The notes under the pieces: generated by a model | Told to the model about the DNA's origin: nothing | Database searches by the model: none | What the model saw: only the letters and a program-made list of their open reading frames with translations | Made by a program: the position numbers and the translations under genes | In this document: one piece after another, positions 25,033-36,276 of the stretch | Numbering within the stretch: position 1 is the first letter of the stretch | How the letters are laid out: each line of letters begins with the position of its first letter | Source of the DNA: Streptomyces kaniharaensis | Lineage (GTDB): Bacteria; Actinomycetota; Actinomycetes; Streptomycetales; Streptomycetaceae | NCBI RefSeq assembly: GCF_009569385.1 | Contig: NZ_WBOF01000001.1 | Coordinates: 3,234,001-3,298,000, forward strand | DNA: 64,000 nt | Direction of reading: 5' to 3'

Positions 25033-26631
25033 TCAGATGGCCGCCGCCTCCAGGGAGCCCTCGGCCGGCGTGTCCTGCTTGCCGGTGCCACGCAGCGGTA
25101 CCTCGCGCATGAACACCGCCGCGGCGATGGCGATCACGGCCACCGCCGCGCCCCACAGGAAGACGGTGTGCATGCCGTTGGCCACCGCGTGGTGGTAGGC
25201 GTCCTGGACGGGGGCGGGCAGCTGCTTCAGCGCCGCCGGGCTCATCTGCCCCGGGTCCTTCATGGCGCCGCCCGCCGCCGGGTGGTCGCCCGCCCGCTCC
25301 TTCATGGTCTCGGTGACCCGGTTGTTGAACAGCGCGCCGAACAGCGCCACACCGAAGGAACCGCCGATGGTGCGGAACAGGGTCGCGGTGGAGCTGGCCA
25401 CGCCCATGTCCTTGAGCTCGACGCTGTTCTGCGCGACCAGCATGGTGATCTGCATCAGGAAGCCCATGCCGGCGCCCAGCACGATCATCCAGCAGGCGGA
25501 GGTCAGGCTGGAGGTCTCGGTGTCCATGGTGGAGAGCAGCAGCATGCCGGCGCCCATCACGACGGTGCCGATGATCGGGAAGATCCGGTACTTGCCGGTC
25601 TTGGTGACCACCTGGCCGACCACCAGCGAGACGACCAGCATGCCGAACATCATCGGCATCAGCAGCAGGCCGGAGTTGGTGGCCGAGGCGCCCTGCACGA
25701 TCTGCTGGTACAGCGGCAGGAAGACGGTCGAGCCGAACATCACGAAGCCGACGATGAAGCCGATGACCGAGACCAGGGTGAAGTTCAGGTTCCTGAACAG
25801 GCTGAGCGGCAGCATCGGCTCCTCGACCCGCTGCTCGACGTAGCAGAAGGCGATCAGCGAGGCGGCGGCGAGCGCGGCCAGGCCGAGGATCTGCTTGGAG
25901 CCCCAGGCGTACTGCTGGCCGCCCCAGGTGGTGATCAGGACCAGCGAGGTGATGCCGGCGGTGAGCAGGACCGCGCCCAGGTAGTCGATCCGGGCGTTGT
26001 TGCGGACCTTCGGCAGCTTCAGGGTGACGACGACCACGGCGAGCGCGACCACGCCGAGCGGCAGGTTGATGTAGAAGGTCCAGTGCCAGCTCAGGTGGTC
26101 GGTGATGAAGCCGCCGACCAGCGGGCCGCCGATGGTGGCGAGCGCCATCACCGCGGCGAACATGCCCTGGTACTTGCCGCGGTCCCGGGGCGGGACCAGC
26201 GCGCCCATGATCGACATGACGCCGACCATCAGACCGCCGGCGCCCAGGCCCTGGAGGGCGCGGAAGCCGATCAGCTCGTTCATGTTCTGCGAGAGGCCGG
26301 ACAGCGCCGAGCCCACCAGGAAGATCACGATCGAGGTGAGGAAGGTGCCCTTGCGGCCGTAGAGGTCGCCGAGCTTGCCCCAGATCGGGGTGGAGGCGGC
26401 GGTGGCGAGGGTGTACGCCGTGACCACCCAGGACAGGTGCTCGGCCCCGCCGAGGTCGCCGACGATGGTCGGCATCGCGGTGCCGACGATCAGGTTGTCG
26501 AGCATGGCGAGCAGCATGGTGACGACCAGGCCGATCATCACGAGGCGGATCTCGCGGGGTGACCGCTGCTCCTGCTCCTTCTCGGCCTTCGTGTCCTCCG
26601 GTACCGGGCCGGCGGTCTTGGACTGTGACAT
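25033..26631 (-). CDS. MFS drug exporter, DHA2 (EmrB/QacA) family
   Basis: 532 residues with about 14 membrane helices. Motif A region (WGKLGDLYGRKGTFLTS), the DHA2 signature around LDNLIVGTAMPTIVGDLGG, and motif C-like GLGAGGLMVGVMSI are present. Proton-driven export of drugs or endogenous metabolites across the inner membrane. It is transcribed divergently from a TetR-family regulator at 26850, the usual repressor/pump arrangement. Start ATG 26631 with GGGAG about 11 bases upstream. Confidence 0.92.
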   Translation of the reverse strand: MSQSKTAGPVPEDTKAEKEQEQRSPREIRLVMIGLVVTMLLAMLDNLIVGTAMPTIVGDLGGAEHLSWVVTAYTLATAASTPIWGKLGDLYGRKGTFLTSIVIFLVGSALSGLSQNMNELIGFRALQGLGAGGLMVGVMSIMGALVPPRDRGKYQGMFAAVMALATIGGPLVGGFITDHLSWHWTFYINLPLGVVALAVVVVTLKLPKVRNNARIDYLGAVLLTAGITSLVLITTWGGQQYAWGSKQILGLAALAAASLIAFCYVEQRVEEPMLPLSLFRNLNFTLVSVIGFIVGFVMFGSTVFLPLYQQIVQGASATNSGLLLMPMMFGMLVVSLVVGQVVTKTGKYRIFPIIGTVVMGAGMLLLSTMDTETSSLTSACWMIVLGAGMGFLMQITMLVAQNSVELKDMGVASSTATLFRTIGGSFGVALFGALFNNRVTETMKERAGDHPAAGGAMKDPGQMSPAALKQLPAPVQDAYHHAVANGMHTVFLWGAAVAVIAIAAAVFMREVPLRGTGKQDTPAEGSLEAAAI

Positions 26632-26684
26632 GGGGTGGTGTCTCCCGGGACTGGATTTCGGACGATCGTCGGCCTTGAGCGACT

Positions 26685-26745
26685 ACTTACTTGTCGCCCG
26701 GCTAGTTTATGAAACCGTCGGCACGGTAAGTTGTCTCCTAGCCGG
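26685..26745. promoter_or_regulatory. Candidate TetR operator region between pump and regulator
   Basis: The divergent spacer is AT-richer than its surroundings and holds interleaved inverted repeats: CCGGCTAG (26698-26705) with CTAGCCGG (26738-26745), ACTTAC (26685-26690) with GTAAGT (26726-26731), and a central GTTT-ATG-AAAC (26705-26715). Likely overlapping promoters and the autoregulatory operator. Confidence 0.55.
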
Positions 26746-26849
26746 TCGTCAAGCCAGTTTCCCGACCGGCCGCCCGGGCAGGGAGAATGAGCCCGGGGCG
26801 GACACCGCCGGGGTCCGCAGCAGTCACCGACGCAGTCATGAGGCAGGCC

Positions 26850-27485
26850 ATGGGTACGACGCACACCTCCCGCAGCGGCACCCGGGCTCGCATCATCGAG
26901 GTCTCCCTGGAGCTCTTCTCCGAGCAGGGTTACGAGCAGACCTCGCTGCGCGAGATCGCCGACCGCCTGGGCGTCACCAAGGCCGCGCTCTACTACCACT
27001 TCAAGACCAAGGACGACATCGTCCACGGCATCGTCGAGACCATGGCCGCGCCGATCGACGACACCATCGAGTGGGGCCGGCAGCAGACCTGGTCCCCGGA
27101 GCTGCGCGACGAGCTGATCCGCCGGTTCGCGGCCGGGATGTCCGAGCGGGCGCCGCTGCTGCGCTTCTTCCACGAGAACCAGCCCGCGCTGCGCGAGTCC
27201 CCGGCCGGGCTGGAGTTCAAGGAGCGCATGATCGCGATGGTCCGGCTGGTGCACGGGCCGGACGCGAGCTTCCAGGACCGGCTGCGCGCCGCGATGTCGC
27301 TGTTCACCATCAACTCGGCGCTGTTCCTGCTCAAGCAGGACGAGTCCGGCGGCGAGCACGTCGACCACGTGTGGTGCGAGTCCCCGCGGGCGGCCACCGT
27401 GGAGGAGGCCATGGCGGCGGCCCAGGAGGTCGCGCTGGAGATCGGCGCCCTGATCAGCCACCCGGTCCCGACCGCCCGGGCCTGA
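26850..27485 (+). CDS. TetR-family transcriptional regulator
   Basis: 211 residues from ATG 26850 preceded by GAGG. In-frame ATG 26787 would add 21 poorly conserved residues. The N-terminal HTH is typical (EQTSLREIADRLGVTKAALYYHFKTKDDI). The ligand domain is all-helical with no recognised signature. Divergent from the DHA2 exporter, so the predicted role is drug-responsive repression of the pump and itself. Confidence 0.9.
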   Translation: MGTTHTSRSGTRARIIEVSLELFSEQGYEQTSLREIADRLGVTKAALYYHFKTKDDIVHGIVETMAAPIDDTIEWGRQQTWSPELRDELIRRFAAGMSERAPLLRFFHENQPALRESPAGLEFKERMIAMVRLVHGPDASFQDRLRAAMSLFTINSALFLLKQDESGGEHVDHVWCESPRAATVEEAMAAAQEVALEIGALISHPVPTARA

Positions 27486-27564
27486 ACGCCGGGAATCCGA
27501 ACGCCGGGAATCCTGAACACCCGCAACGGGCGACCCGACCGGACCGTCCCTCGGCCTTCCGCGC

Positions 27565-28473
27565 TCAGAGGCCGGTGACGCCGTGCGCCGACAGGTACGC
27601 GATCGGGTTGATCACCGCGCCGTAGCGGTTGCTGGTGCGGATCTCGAAGTGCAGGTGCGGCCCGGTCGAGTGGCCGGTGCTCCCGGACCGTCCGATCTCC
27701 TCGGCGGCCGAGACCTGCGCACCCCGCCGCACCGACACCGAGGACAGGTGCGCGTACTGCGCGAAGCGCCCGTCCGCCAGCCGCAGCACGATCTCCCTGC
27801 CGTACGCGCCGTCCCAGCCGGCCGACACCACCGTCGCGTTCCCGACCGCGAGCACCGCCGTGCCCGGATCGATCGCGAAGTCCACCCCGGTGTGGTAGCC
27901 CGCCGCGTACTCGGAGTTGGCCACCCCGTACGGGTTGCTGGTCGGCGCGCCCGGCACCGGGGCGGACCACTCCGGCGGCGGGGCGGGCTCGGGCTCGGGG
28001 GCGGGCTCCGGTGCCGGTGGCGGGGCCGGGACGGCCGGCGGCTCGACGGGCAGCAGGTTGGTCGCCATCGCCACGTACGCCTGTGCCGGCTCGTCGCCGT
28101 CCGGCAGCCGGTACGGGCTCGGCCGGGCCACCTGGATCAGGCCGGGGACGGGTACGGCGGCCTGCCGGGCGGTGAAGGCCGAGCTGCCGGGGGTGGTGGG
28201 GACGATCGTCTGCGCCGAGGCGCTGCCGGGCGCGGCCACCAGCAGCGCGCCGGCCAGGAGCACCACGGTGCCCCCGGCGGCGACGACGGCACGTTCGCGG
28301 TCGGCCCAGGCGGCGGCGCCCTGCAAGGCGTGCCGGGGTTCAGCAAGCGTGCGCGGCGGCTCGACGCGGGTGCGGACAGCCTGGCCGAGCCGGGGCTGCC
28401 AGGCCGCCGCCTGGGCCGCCGTACGGGCGGCGAGCCGGCGCAGGGCCGGCCCCACGGGCGGGACAGAGGACAT
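27565..28473 (-). CDS. M23 family (LytM-type) cell-wall peptidase
   Basis: 302 residues from ATG 28473. No good ribosome binding site is visible, and an upstream in-frame GTG at 28545 would add 24 residues. A membrane/signal segment lies near residues 85-105 (VVLLAGALLVAAPGSASA) after a long basic N-terminus, then a Pro/Glu-rich linker. The C-terminal LytM domain has zinc ligands in HTGVDF and HLHF (GPHLHFEIR) with HLSSVSVRRGAQV. It should cut peptide cross-links of peptidoglycan outside the membrane. Divergent from the aldolase-like gene. Confidence 0.9.
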   Translation of the reverse strand: MSSVPPVGPALRRLAARTAAQAAAWQPRLGQAVRTRVEPPRTLAEPRHALQGAAAWADRERAVVAAGGTVVLLAGALLVAAPGSASAQTIVPTTPGSSAFTARQAAVPVPGLIQVARPSPYRLPDGDEPAQAYVAMATNLLPVEPPAVPAPPPAPEPAPEPEPAPPPEWSAPVPGAPTSNPYGVANSEYAAGYHTGVDFAIDPGTAVLAVGNATVVSAGWDGAYGREIVLRLADGRFAQYAHLSSVSVRRGAQVSAAEEIGRSGSTGHSTGPHLHFEIRTSNRYGAVINPIAYLSAHGVTGL

Positions 28474-28529
28474 CGCTAGCCCAATCACGGTCGTACGGGG
28501 CAGCACGAAGGGGCCCGTTCGGGCGCGTG

Positions 28530-28549
28530 CTGAGTGGGGGACCACTCAG
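28530..28549 (-). promoter_or_regulatory. Hairpin in the upstream region of the M23 gene
   Basis: CTGAGTGG and CCACTCAG pair across a four-base loop, about 57 bases before the assigned start. Could be a leader hairpin or operator. I looked for the conserved core of a c-di-AMP (ydaO) riboswitch here and did not find a convincing one. Confidence 0.35.
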
Positions 28550-28709
28550 GTGTAACCGTCACCGAGCCGGGTCCCAAACGGTGTGACGTACTACGGCGTG
28601 TAGTCAGCGTTGCGCCGGAGATTCAAGCTGACGGAGTAACAATCATGTGATCCGATCGTCCTCCCAAGGTCTGCGCCACCCGGGTGGCCGCCTGCGGGAC
28701 CATCGAGGC

Positions 28710-29879
28710 ATGTATGCCAACAGCAGCGAAGACCCGGCCGGCACCGACCGCCCGAGCCTCCCGGACCGCCGCTTCGCCGCCCAGCGCGGCTGCGAGCGAC
28801 TGCTCTCCGGCAACCGGCCGCAGAGCCTGCGCGAACGCCTCGCCACCCTGGCCCTGGCCGGCGAGCACGTCTACGACCTGGACCGCCGCCCGGACCAGTA
28901 CGGCGACGGCGTGGTCCGCACCCTGGAGCGCCGGGTCGCCGACCTGCTCGGTACCGAGGACGCCGCCTTCTTCCCCACCGGCACGATGGCCCAGCAGGTC
29001 GCGCTGCGGATCCACGCCGAGGCAGCCGGCCTGCGCACCGTCGCCACCCACCCGCTCGGCCACACCGACCAGCACGAGCGGCACGCGCTCGGCGCGCTGA
29101 CCGGCCTGCGCAGCGTCTGGCCGACCATCGCCCCGCGCCTGCCCACCGTCGACGAGCTGCGCTCCTTCGACGAGCCGTACGCCGCGATGATCCTGGAACT
29201 GCCGCTGCGCGAGGCCGGGTTCGTGCTGCCCGAGTGGGCGGACCTGGCGGCCGTCGCCGCGGTGGTCCGGGAGGAGCACGGCGCCGCGCTGCACCTGGAC
29301 GGCGCCCGGCTCTGGGAGTCGGTGTTCCACCTCGGCCGCTCGCTGCCGGAGGTCGCCGCGCTGGCCGACTCGGTGTACGTCTCCTTCTACAAGACCCTCG
29401 GCGGGATCAGCGGCGCGGCGCTGGCAGGCCCGGCGGCCTTCGTCCGGACCGCCAAGGCCTGGCGGCACCGGTACGGCGGCCAGTTGTTCCAGCAGTGGCC
29501 GTTCGCGCTGGCCGCGCTGACCGGGCTGGACCGTGAACTCCCTTACCTGGAGCGGTACGTGAAGCATGCCCGGACGGTCTCGGAGGCCCTGGCCGCGGCC
29601 GTCTCCGGGGTGCCCGGCGCCCGGGTCCACCCCGCCCCGCCGCACACCCACCAGTTCCAGCTCTGGCTGCCGTACGCGCCCGCGGAGCTGGAGGAGGCCG
29701 GGCTGGGCCTGGCCGAGGACACCAAGGTGGGCCTGTTCGGCAGCTGGCGCGAGCACGGCCTGCCGGGCCTGGCGATGACGGAGGTCACGGTGGCGGCCGA
29801 GGCGCTGGACTGGACCCCGGCGGAGATCGGGGAGTCGGTCGCCGCCTTCCTCGACCGCCTGCCGCGGCAGCGGGCCTGA
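28710..29879 (+). CDS. Threonine aldolase / beta-eliminating lyase family PLP enzyme
   Basis: 389 residues from ATG 28710 with GAGG upstream. Fold-type I PLP enzyme. The aspartate binding the pyridine nitrogen is in ALHLDGARLWES, and the Schiff-base lysine is in SVYVSFYKTLGG. TGTMAQQVALRIHAE near the cofactor phosphate fits the L-threonine aldolase/tyrosine phenol-lyase superfamily. Likely cleaves a beta-hydroxy amino acid to glycine plus an aldehyde. The substrate is unproven because LtaE-like relatives vary. A terminator follows. Confidence 0.85.
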   Translation: MYANSSEDPAGTDRPSLPDRRFAAQRGCERLLSGNRPQSLRERLATLALAGEHVYDLDRRPDQYGDGVVRTLERRVADLLGTEDAAFFPTGTMAQQVALRIHAEAAGLRTVATHPLGHTDQHERHALGALTGLRSVWPTIAPRLPTVDELRSFDEPYAAMILELPLREAGFVLPEWADLAAVAAVVREEHGAALHLDGARLWESVFHLGRSLPEVAALADSVYVSFYKTLGGISGAALAGPAAFVRTAKAWRHRYGGQLFQQWPFALAALTGLDRELPYLERYVKHARTVSEALAAAVSGVPGARVHPAPPHTHQFQLWLPYAPAELEEAGLGLAEDTKVGLFGSWREHGLPGLAMTEVTVAAEALDWTPAEIGESVAAFLDRLPRQRA

Positions 29880-29884
29880 CGAAA

Positions 29885-29925
29885 CGTCCGGCCCGCCCCC
29901 GCGCGTTGCGGGGACGGGCCGGACG
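29885..29925. terminator. Bidirectional terminator between convergent genes
   Basis: Near-perfect 18-bp inverted repeat (29885-29902 and 29908-29925, one mismatch) with a five-base loop, between the aldolase-like gene and the M6 protease gene ending at 29978. Confidence 0.88.
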
Positions 29926-29977
29926 GATTGCGTGTCAGAGCTGCCTGGTCACAGGCCGATCGCTACCCGAGGTGCGA

Positions 29978-32332
29978 TCAGTTGTCGACCGGGCGGACCC
30001 GGATCCAGGTCTCCAGGTAGTTCGAGGACTCGTTCTCGACCTCGATGCTGGTGCCCGTCTTCGGGACGATGACGCTGCTGTACGGGTTGTCCTTGGTCCA
30101 GTACTCCTTCAGGTCGGAGAACTCGTCGACACCCTTGGACTTCGGGATGACCGTCTCGACGCCGTTCTTGTGCAGCGTGAGCGGGCCGACCCGGCGCGAG
30201 CCGAAGGGCGAGTCGTAGCCCTGCATGCGCGGACGCATCAGCGTGCCGTCCGACCACTTGAGCGGGCTCGGGTGCGAGTCGATCGGCAGGATCAGGCCCG
30301 AACCCGGGTGGGCGCTCACGTTGTTGTCGGTCTGCGACTCGTCCCAGTACCAGAGCAGCAGACCGGGCTGGTACGCGTAGTGCTCGACCCAGTTGGCCTT
30401 GGAGTTGCCCCAGCCGAAGTTGTACGGGCCGGACTGCAGGGTCTGGTCGAACGAGACGTACTGGCGGTTCTCCGCGATGTAGTACTGCGCGTAGTCCTTG
30501 GAGTACGTGCCGGTGAAGCGGGTGAAGCCGCTGGCCACCCAGCCGTTGTCGCCGTTCTCGACGTCGTCGCTGAAGACGGTGCTGCCGTCGGCGGTCACCG
30601 AGATGTCGTCGAGCGCGAGGCCGCGGTAGTGCAGGCCCGGGTCCGTGGTGTTGTGGAAGCGGACCTTGACGGCCTTGCCGGCGTAGGCGTCGAGCGGGTA
30701 CTCCAGGTCGCCCCAGGTGGCGGTGAGGCCGGTCAGGGCGGCGCGGCCGCTGGCGTCCTTGGCGATCGGCTTGCCGTTCCAGGTGCCGTCCAGGACGGTC
30801 CAGTTCTTGCCGCCGTCGGTGGAGACCTCGGCCCAGGCGTAGTCGAAGTCCTGCTCCAGCTCGTACCAGGCCTTGGCCTTGAGGCTGGCGGCCTTCTTGC
30901 CGGTCAGGTCGAGGTCACGGGTGAGCGTGACGTTCAGGTTGTCGCCGCTGCCGCTCCACCACTCGTACTTGCCCGAGGCGGGCTTGTTGATCTCGGTGGT
31001 GATGGTCTTCTTCGGCAGGTCGACGACCAGGGCCTGCGGGAGCTTGCTGTTGTACTCCGCCGGGCCGATGTGGTGGGTCGACTCGGTGCCGGCCTTGGCC
31101 TTGTCGAACTTCAGCCAGCCGAGCTTGAGCTTGCTCCAGGCGTCGAAGTCGTCCGGCATGTCGCCGATGCTGTCCTTGCCCTCGCCGAGCCAGGAGCCGG
31201 AGGACATGATCGACCAGAAGCCGACGGAGTTGTCGATGCCCTTGCCGGCGGTGTCGTAGAGGTCCGGCAGACCGAGGTCGTGGCCGTACTCGTGGGCGAA
31301 GACGCCGAGGCCGCCGTTCTCCGGCTGCATGGTGTAGTCGCCGATCCAGAAGCCGGTGTTGCCGACCTGGACGCCGCCGAGCTTGTTGCCGTCCGGGCCG
31401 GCCTGGCCGTTCAGGTTGCCGTAGACGTACGAACGGTGGGCCCACAGAGCCTTGTTGCCCTGCTTGCCGCCACCGGCCGACTTGTCCTCACCGGCGTGCA
31501 CGATCTGGAAGTGGTCGATGTACCCGTCGGGCTGGTTGAAGTTCCCGTCGTGGTGCGAACCGTAGCGGTCCCACTTGTCGTACTGGGCCAGCGTGGCCTT
31601 GATCTGCTCCGTGGTCTGACCCTTGGCCAGCTGGTCCTTGTACCAGATGTCCACGGCGTCGCGGATCAGGTCCTGGGCGCTGGAGCAGACGTTGGAGCCG
31701 CAGTAGTCGGAGCCGTACCGGGCCTCGTTCCACGGCACCCGCACCCAGTCGGAGACGACGCCGTCGACCGAGTAGCGGCCCGAGGACTGCTTCTCGTAAT
31801 AGGTCTTCAGCGAGGGCTTGTCCTTGCTGAAGTACAGGTCCTGGTAGTGCTGCTGGTTGTAGTCGGCCTGCCAGGCGGTCGAGTTGTTGGTGGCGCGGTC
31901 CGGCTTCTCGATCTCGTTGTGCTTCGGGCCGGCCTCACCGCCGTACTTGACCTTGCCGTCGGGCGTCTTGGTGGTGTTGTCCACCTGGTCGCCGAAGTCG
32001 ACCAGGATGGTGAAGATCTTGTCCGTGCGCTCGCGGGCGAGCTCCACGTACTTGTCCTTGCCCAGCTTGATGCTGGTGCTGCCGTTGTGCTCCTCGACCT
32101 GAGCGGTACCGGCGAGCAGCTGCTCGGTGGCGGCCTTCTGCTCCGCCTCCACCTTCTCGGTCAGCGGGCCCGGCAGGTTGTGCTCAAGATTGACGGACTG
32201 AACGGCGTCGGCCGGGTCCTTCGGCGTGGGCGCCGGGTCGGCAACGGCGGTGCTCGGGAACAATCCCGCGCCGAGCGTGACAATGACCGCCGCGGCCGTG
32301 GCAGCCGCAGCGGTTCTCTTGGTCGTCTTCAA
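29978..32332 (-). CDS. Secreted M6-family (immune inhibitor A type) metalloprotease
   Basis: 784 residues. I place the start at a TTG (32332): GGGGAGGACG lies about 10 bases upstream, and no ATG or GTG occurs at a sensible place. From there a clean signal peptide follows (LKTTKRTAAAATAAAVIVT to STAVADPAP). The prodomain precedes the zinc motif HEYGHDLGLPD, then VGFWSIMSSGSWLG, the met-turn region of the family. C-terminal beta domains (VRFHNTTDPGLHYRGLALDD; SAHPGSGLILPID) match the immune-inhibitor-A architecture. An exported peptidase, perhaps active in development or nutrient scavenging. Single gene with terminators on both sides. Confidence 0.92.
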   Translation of the reverse strand: MKTTKRTAAAATAAAVIVTLGAGLFPSTAVADPAPTPKDPADAVQSVNLEHNLPGPLTEKVEAEQKAATEQLLAGTAQVEEHNGSTSIKLGKDKYVELARERTDKIFTILVDFGDQVDNTTKTPDGKVKYGGEAGPKHNEIEKPDRATNNSTAWQADYNQQHYQDLYFSKDKPSLKTYYEKQSSGRYSVDGVVSDWVRVPWNEARYGSDYCGSNVCSSAQDLIRDAVDIWYKDQLAKGQTTEQIKATLAQYDKWDRYGSHHDGNFNQPDGYIDHFQIVHAGEDKSAGGGKQGNKALWAHRSYVYGNLNGQAGPDGNKLGGVQVGNTGFWIGDYTMQPENGGLGVFAHEYGHDLGLPDLYDTAGKGIDNSVGFWSIMSSGSWLGEGKDSIGDMPDDFDAWSKLKLGWLKFDKAKAGTESTHHIGPAEYNSKLPQALVVDLPKKTITTEINKPASGKYEWWSGSGDNLNVTLTRDLDLTGKKAASLKAKAWYELEQDFDYAWAEVSTDGGKNWTVLDGTWNGKPIAKDASGRAALTGLTATWGDLEYPLDAYAGKAVKVRFHNTTDPGLHYRGLALDDISVTADGSTVFSDDVENGDNGWVASGFTRFTGTYSKDYAQYYIAENRQYVSFDQTLQSGPYNFGWGNSKANWVEHYAYQPGLLLWYWDESQTDNNVSAHPGSGLILPIDSHPSPLKWSDGTLMRPRMQGYDSPFGSRRVGPLTLHKNGVETVIPKSKGVDEFSDLKEYWTKDNPYSSVIVPKTGTSIEVENESSNYLETWIRVRPVDN

Positions 32333-32445
32333 CGGTGTGACGTCCTCCCCGACCGGGCCAGCTCTTGGCCAAGGCCCGGCAAACCAAAATGAAAGACAGG
32401 TGGACGTCATTTGATCCAAGTGTGGACGGAAAAGATAGACCTTGA

Positions 32446-32462
32446 CCGTGACATGGTCACGG
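32446..32462. promoter_or_regulatory. Palindrome upstream of the M6 protease gene
   Basis: CCGTGACATGGTCACGG, a 7-bp palindrome around ATG, about 115 bases upstream of the protease start. It overlaps a second pairing TGACC/GGTCA. Good candidate operator in an otherwise gene-free stretch (32333-32619). Confidence 0.45.
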
Positions 32463-32619
32463 CGCTATGCTCCGCGACTCCCCATCAGCTGACCATCTGT
32501 CAACCGTATGGACGTTAAAGCTTACTGAGAAATCGAACGTACCCGCACCGACCGCTGCCCGGGCCGCTCCGGCTGACGGATCGCCGACCTCCGGTCCGCC
32601 TCGCGCGGGCATGCGGAAA

Positions 32620-32657
32620 GGGCTGAGCCCCCGGCGTAAACGCCGGGGGCTCAGCCC
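32620..32657 (-). terminator. clpC terminator
   Basis: Perfect 17-bp inverted repeat (32620-32636 and 32641-32657) with loop TAAA, 26 bases past the clpC stop on the minus strand. Confidence 0.92.
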
Positions 32658-32682
32658 GATTGCTGTTATCTGTTAAATGTTG

Positions 32683-35202
<2,520 letters not shown>

Positions 35203-35349
35203 CGTTTATCGCTCCTCAGAGCGGTCGGGCAGTTCGGGGTCGGTCCCCGCCCTGTCCTTCCGCATGCTAGTCCCGCTCAGCGGCGCGGCCTACGGATTCA
35301 CTCCCCGGTACGGGAGCGAGATGCTGCGCGACCAGCCGACACCATTCCC

Positions 35350-35376
35350 AACCTGGTGCTGGGAATCGGTGTTCCC
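35350..35376 (-). promoter_or_regulatory. Candidate sigma-R promoter of clpC
   Basis: On the minus strand GGGAAC (35376-35371) is followed after 18 bases by GTT (35352-35350), against a SigR consensus of GGGAAT-N18/19-GTT. A transcript starting here would have a leader of about 140 bases. clpC is reported as part of the SigR regulon in S. coelicolor. Confidence 0.6.
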
Positions 35377-35404
35377 ACAGGCGGGCCGGATGCACCGGAT
35401 ACCG

Positions 35405-35422
35405 CTACGCCATCGGCGAACA
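35405..35422 (-). promoter_or_regulatory. Candidate ClgR activator site upstream of clpC
   Basis: The minus strand reads TGTTCGCCGATGGCGTAG, which fits every position of the corynebacterial ClgR consensus as I recall it (WNNWCGCYNANRGCGWWS). It lies about 30 bases upstream of the -35 box of the candidate sigma-R promoter, a plausible activator position. Confidence 0.6.
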
Positions 35423-35777
35423 AGAGCCGCCGCGGCGGAGCCGGACCGTCTCCGGCCGGTCACACATACTGCCCCTGGACGGGTCGAGAACCCGTCCACC
35501 TGCATTCATACCCGGTATCGGGACGGTTCTCGCGCAGTTTCCGCGGTGACGGTGTTCGCCTGGCGAGAAGTCGGGCTGCGGTGACGGTGGTTCAGCGGTC
35601 GCCGCCGCGGCCACCGCGGCCGATACGCCGTCCCGGTGGTGTCCGCGTTACCGCTTCGCCCCTACAGCGTTGCACAGCTTGTGATTGTTCCGCCGCCCGA
35701 GGCCGAGCCCCGGTCGGCGGACCCGTCCCGGCCCGGGCGCCCCGTGCGGGCGTTCCCTTGCCCGGCCGGGTGCGCGC
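35423..35777. other. Gene-free stretch between lsr2 terminator and clpC control region
   Basis: No credible gene: the open frames here lack ribosome binding sites and coding-like composition. The only structure seen is a 9-bp hairpin at 35476-35498 (TGGACGGGT/ACCCGTCCA), probably a second terminator or leader element on the minus strand. Confidence 0.5.
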
Positions 35778-35812
35778 CGCGGGGCGCGGAGGAGCCTCCT
35801 CCGCGCCCCGCG
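35778..35812 (-). terminator. lsr2 terminator
   Basis: Perfect 16-bp inverted repeat (35778-35793 and 35797-35812) with loop GCC, 23 bases after the lsr2 stop. Confidence 0.9.
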
Positions 35813-35834
35813 CGTGTGGCGTCGATGCCGGGGG

Positions 35835-36185
35835 TCAGGACGCGTTGGCCTTGTCGTAGGCCTCGCGGACGGTGCTGGGCACCCGGCCGCGGTCGTTGAC
35901 CTCCAGGCCCTGCTCCTTGGCCCACGCGCGGATCTTGGCGGTGTCCGGGGCGCTGCCGGACGGGCGCGGCGCAGCGCCGCGGCCCGGGCGCCGGGCGCCG
36001 GCGAGCCGGCCGCTCTGCTTGCGGCCCTTCTCCACGTACGGCGCCAGCAGACCGCGCAGCTTGTCCGCGTTGGCGCTCTTCAGGTCGATCTCGTAGGCAA
36101 CGCCGTCGAGCGCGAACGTCACCGTCTCGTCCGCCGAACCGCCGTCGAGATCGTCTTCAAGAATGACCTGCACCCTCTGTGCCAC
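35835..36185 (-). CDS. lsr2: Nucleoid-associated silencer Lsr2
   Basis: 116 residues from GTG 36185 with AAGGGAAG upstream. The N-terminal oligomerisation domain (MAQRVQVILEDDLDGG, with VTFALDGVAYEIDL), an Arg/Pro linker, and the C-terminal DNA-binding domain with IRAWAKEQGLEVNDRGRVPS, whose RGR hook inserts in AT-rich minor grooves. Lsr2 silences AT-rich and horizontally acquired genes in actinobacteria, including specialised metabolite clusters. The AT-rich leader at 11161 is a possible local target. Confidence 0.98.
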   Translation of the reverse strand: MAQRVQVILEDDLDGGSADETVTFALDGVAYEIDLKSANADKLRGLLAPYVEKGRKQSGRLAGARRPGRGAAPRPSGSAPDTAKIRAWAKEQGLEVNDRGRVPSTVREAYDKANAS

Positions 36186-36276
36186 GGGCTTCCCTTTCCG
36201 CTAAACGACCCATTGCCTAAGGAAAGGAAAGCGCCTTTCTCCGGAAAACACAAACCCCTGACCGACGCGGAGCCGC

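Noticed and set aside
28474..28709. c-di-AMP (ydaO) riboswitch upstream of the M23 peptidase
   Set aside because: Looked for because disA is nearby and such riboswitches precede wall hydrolase genes, but the conserved core blocks are not present; only a simple hairpin is seen.
29906..32392. 828-residue plus-strand frame opposite the M6 protease
   Set aside because: Shadow of an unmistakable metalloprotease with an HEYGH motif on the minus strand.
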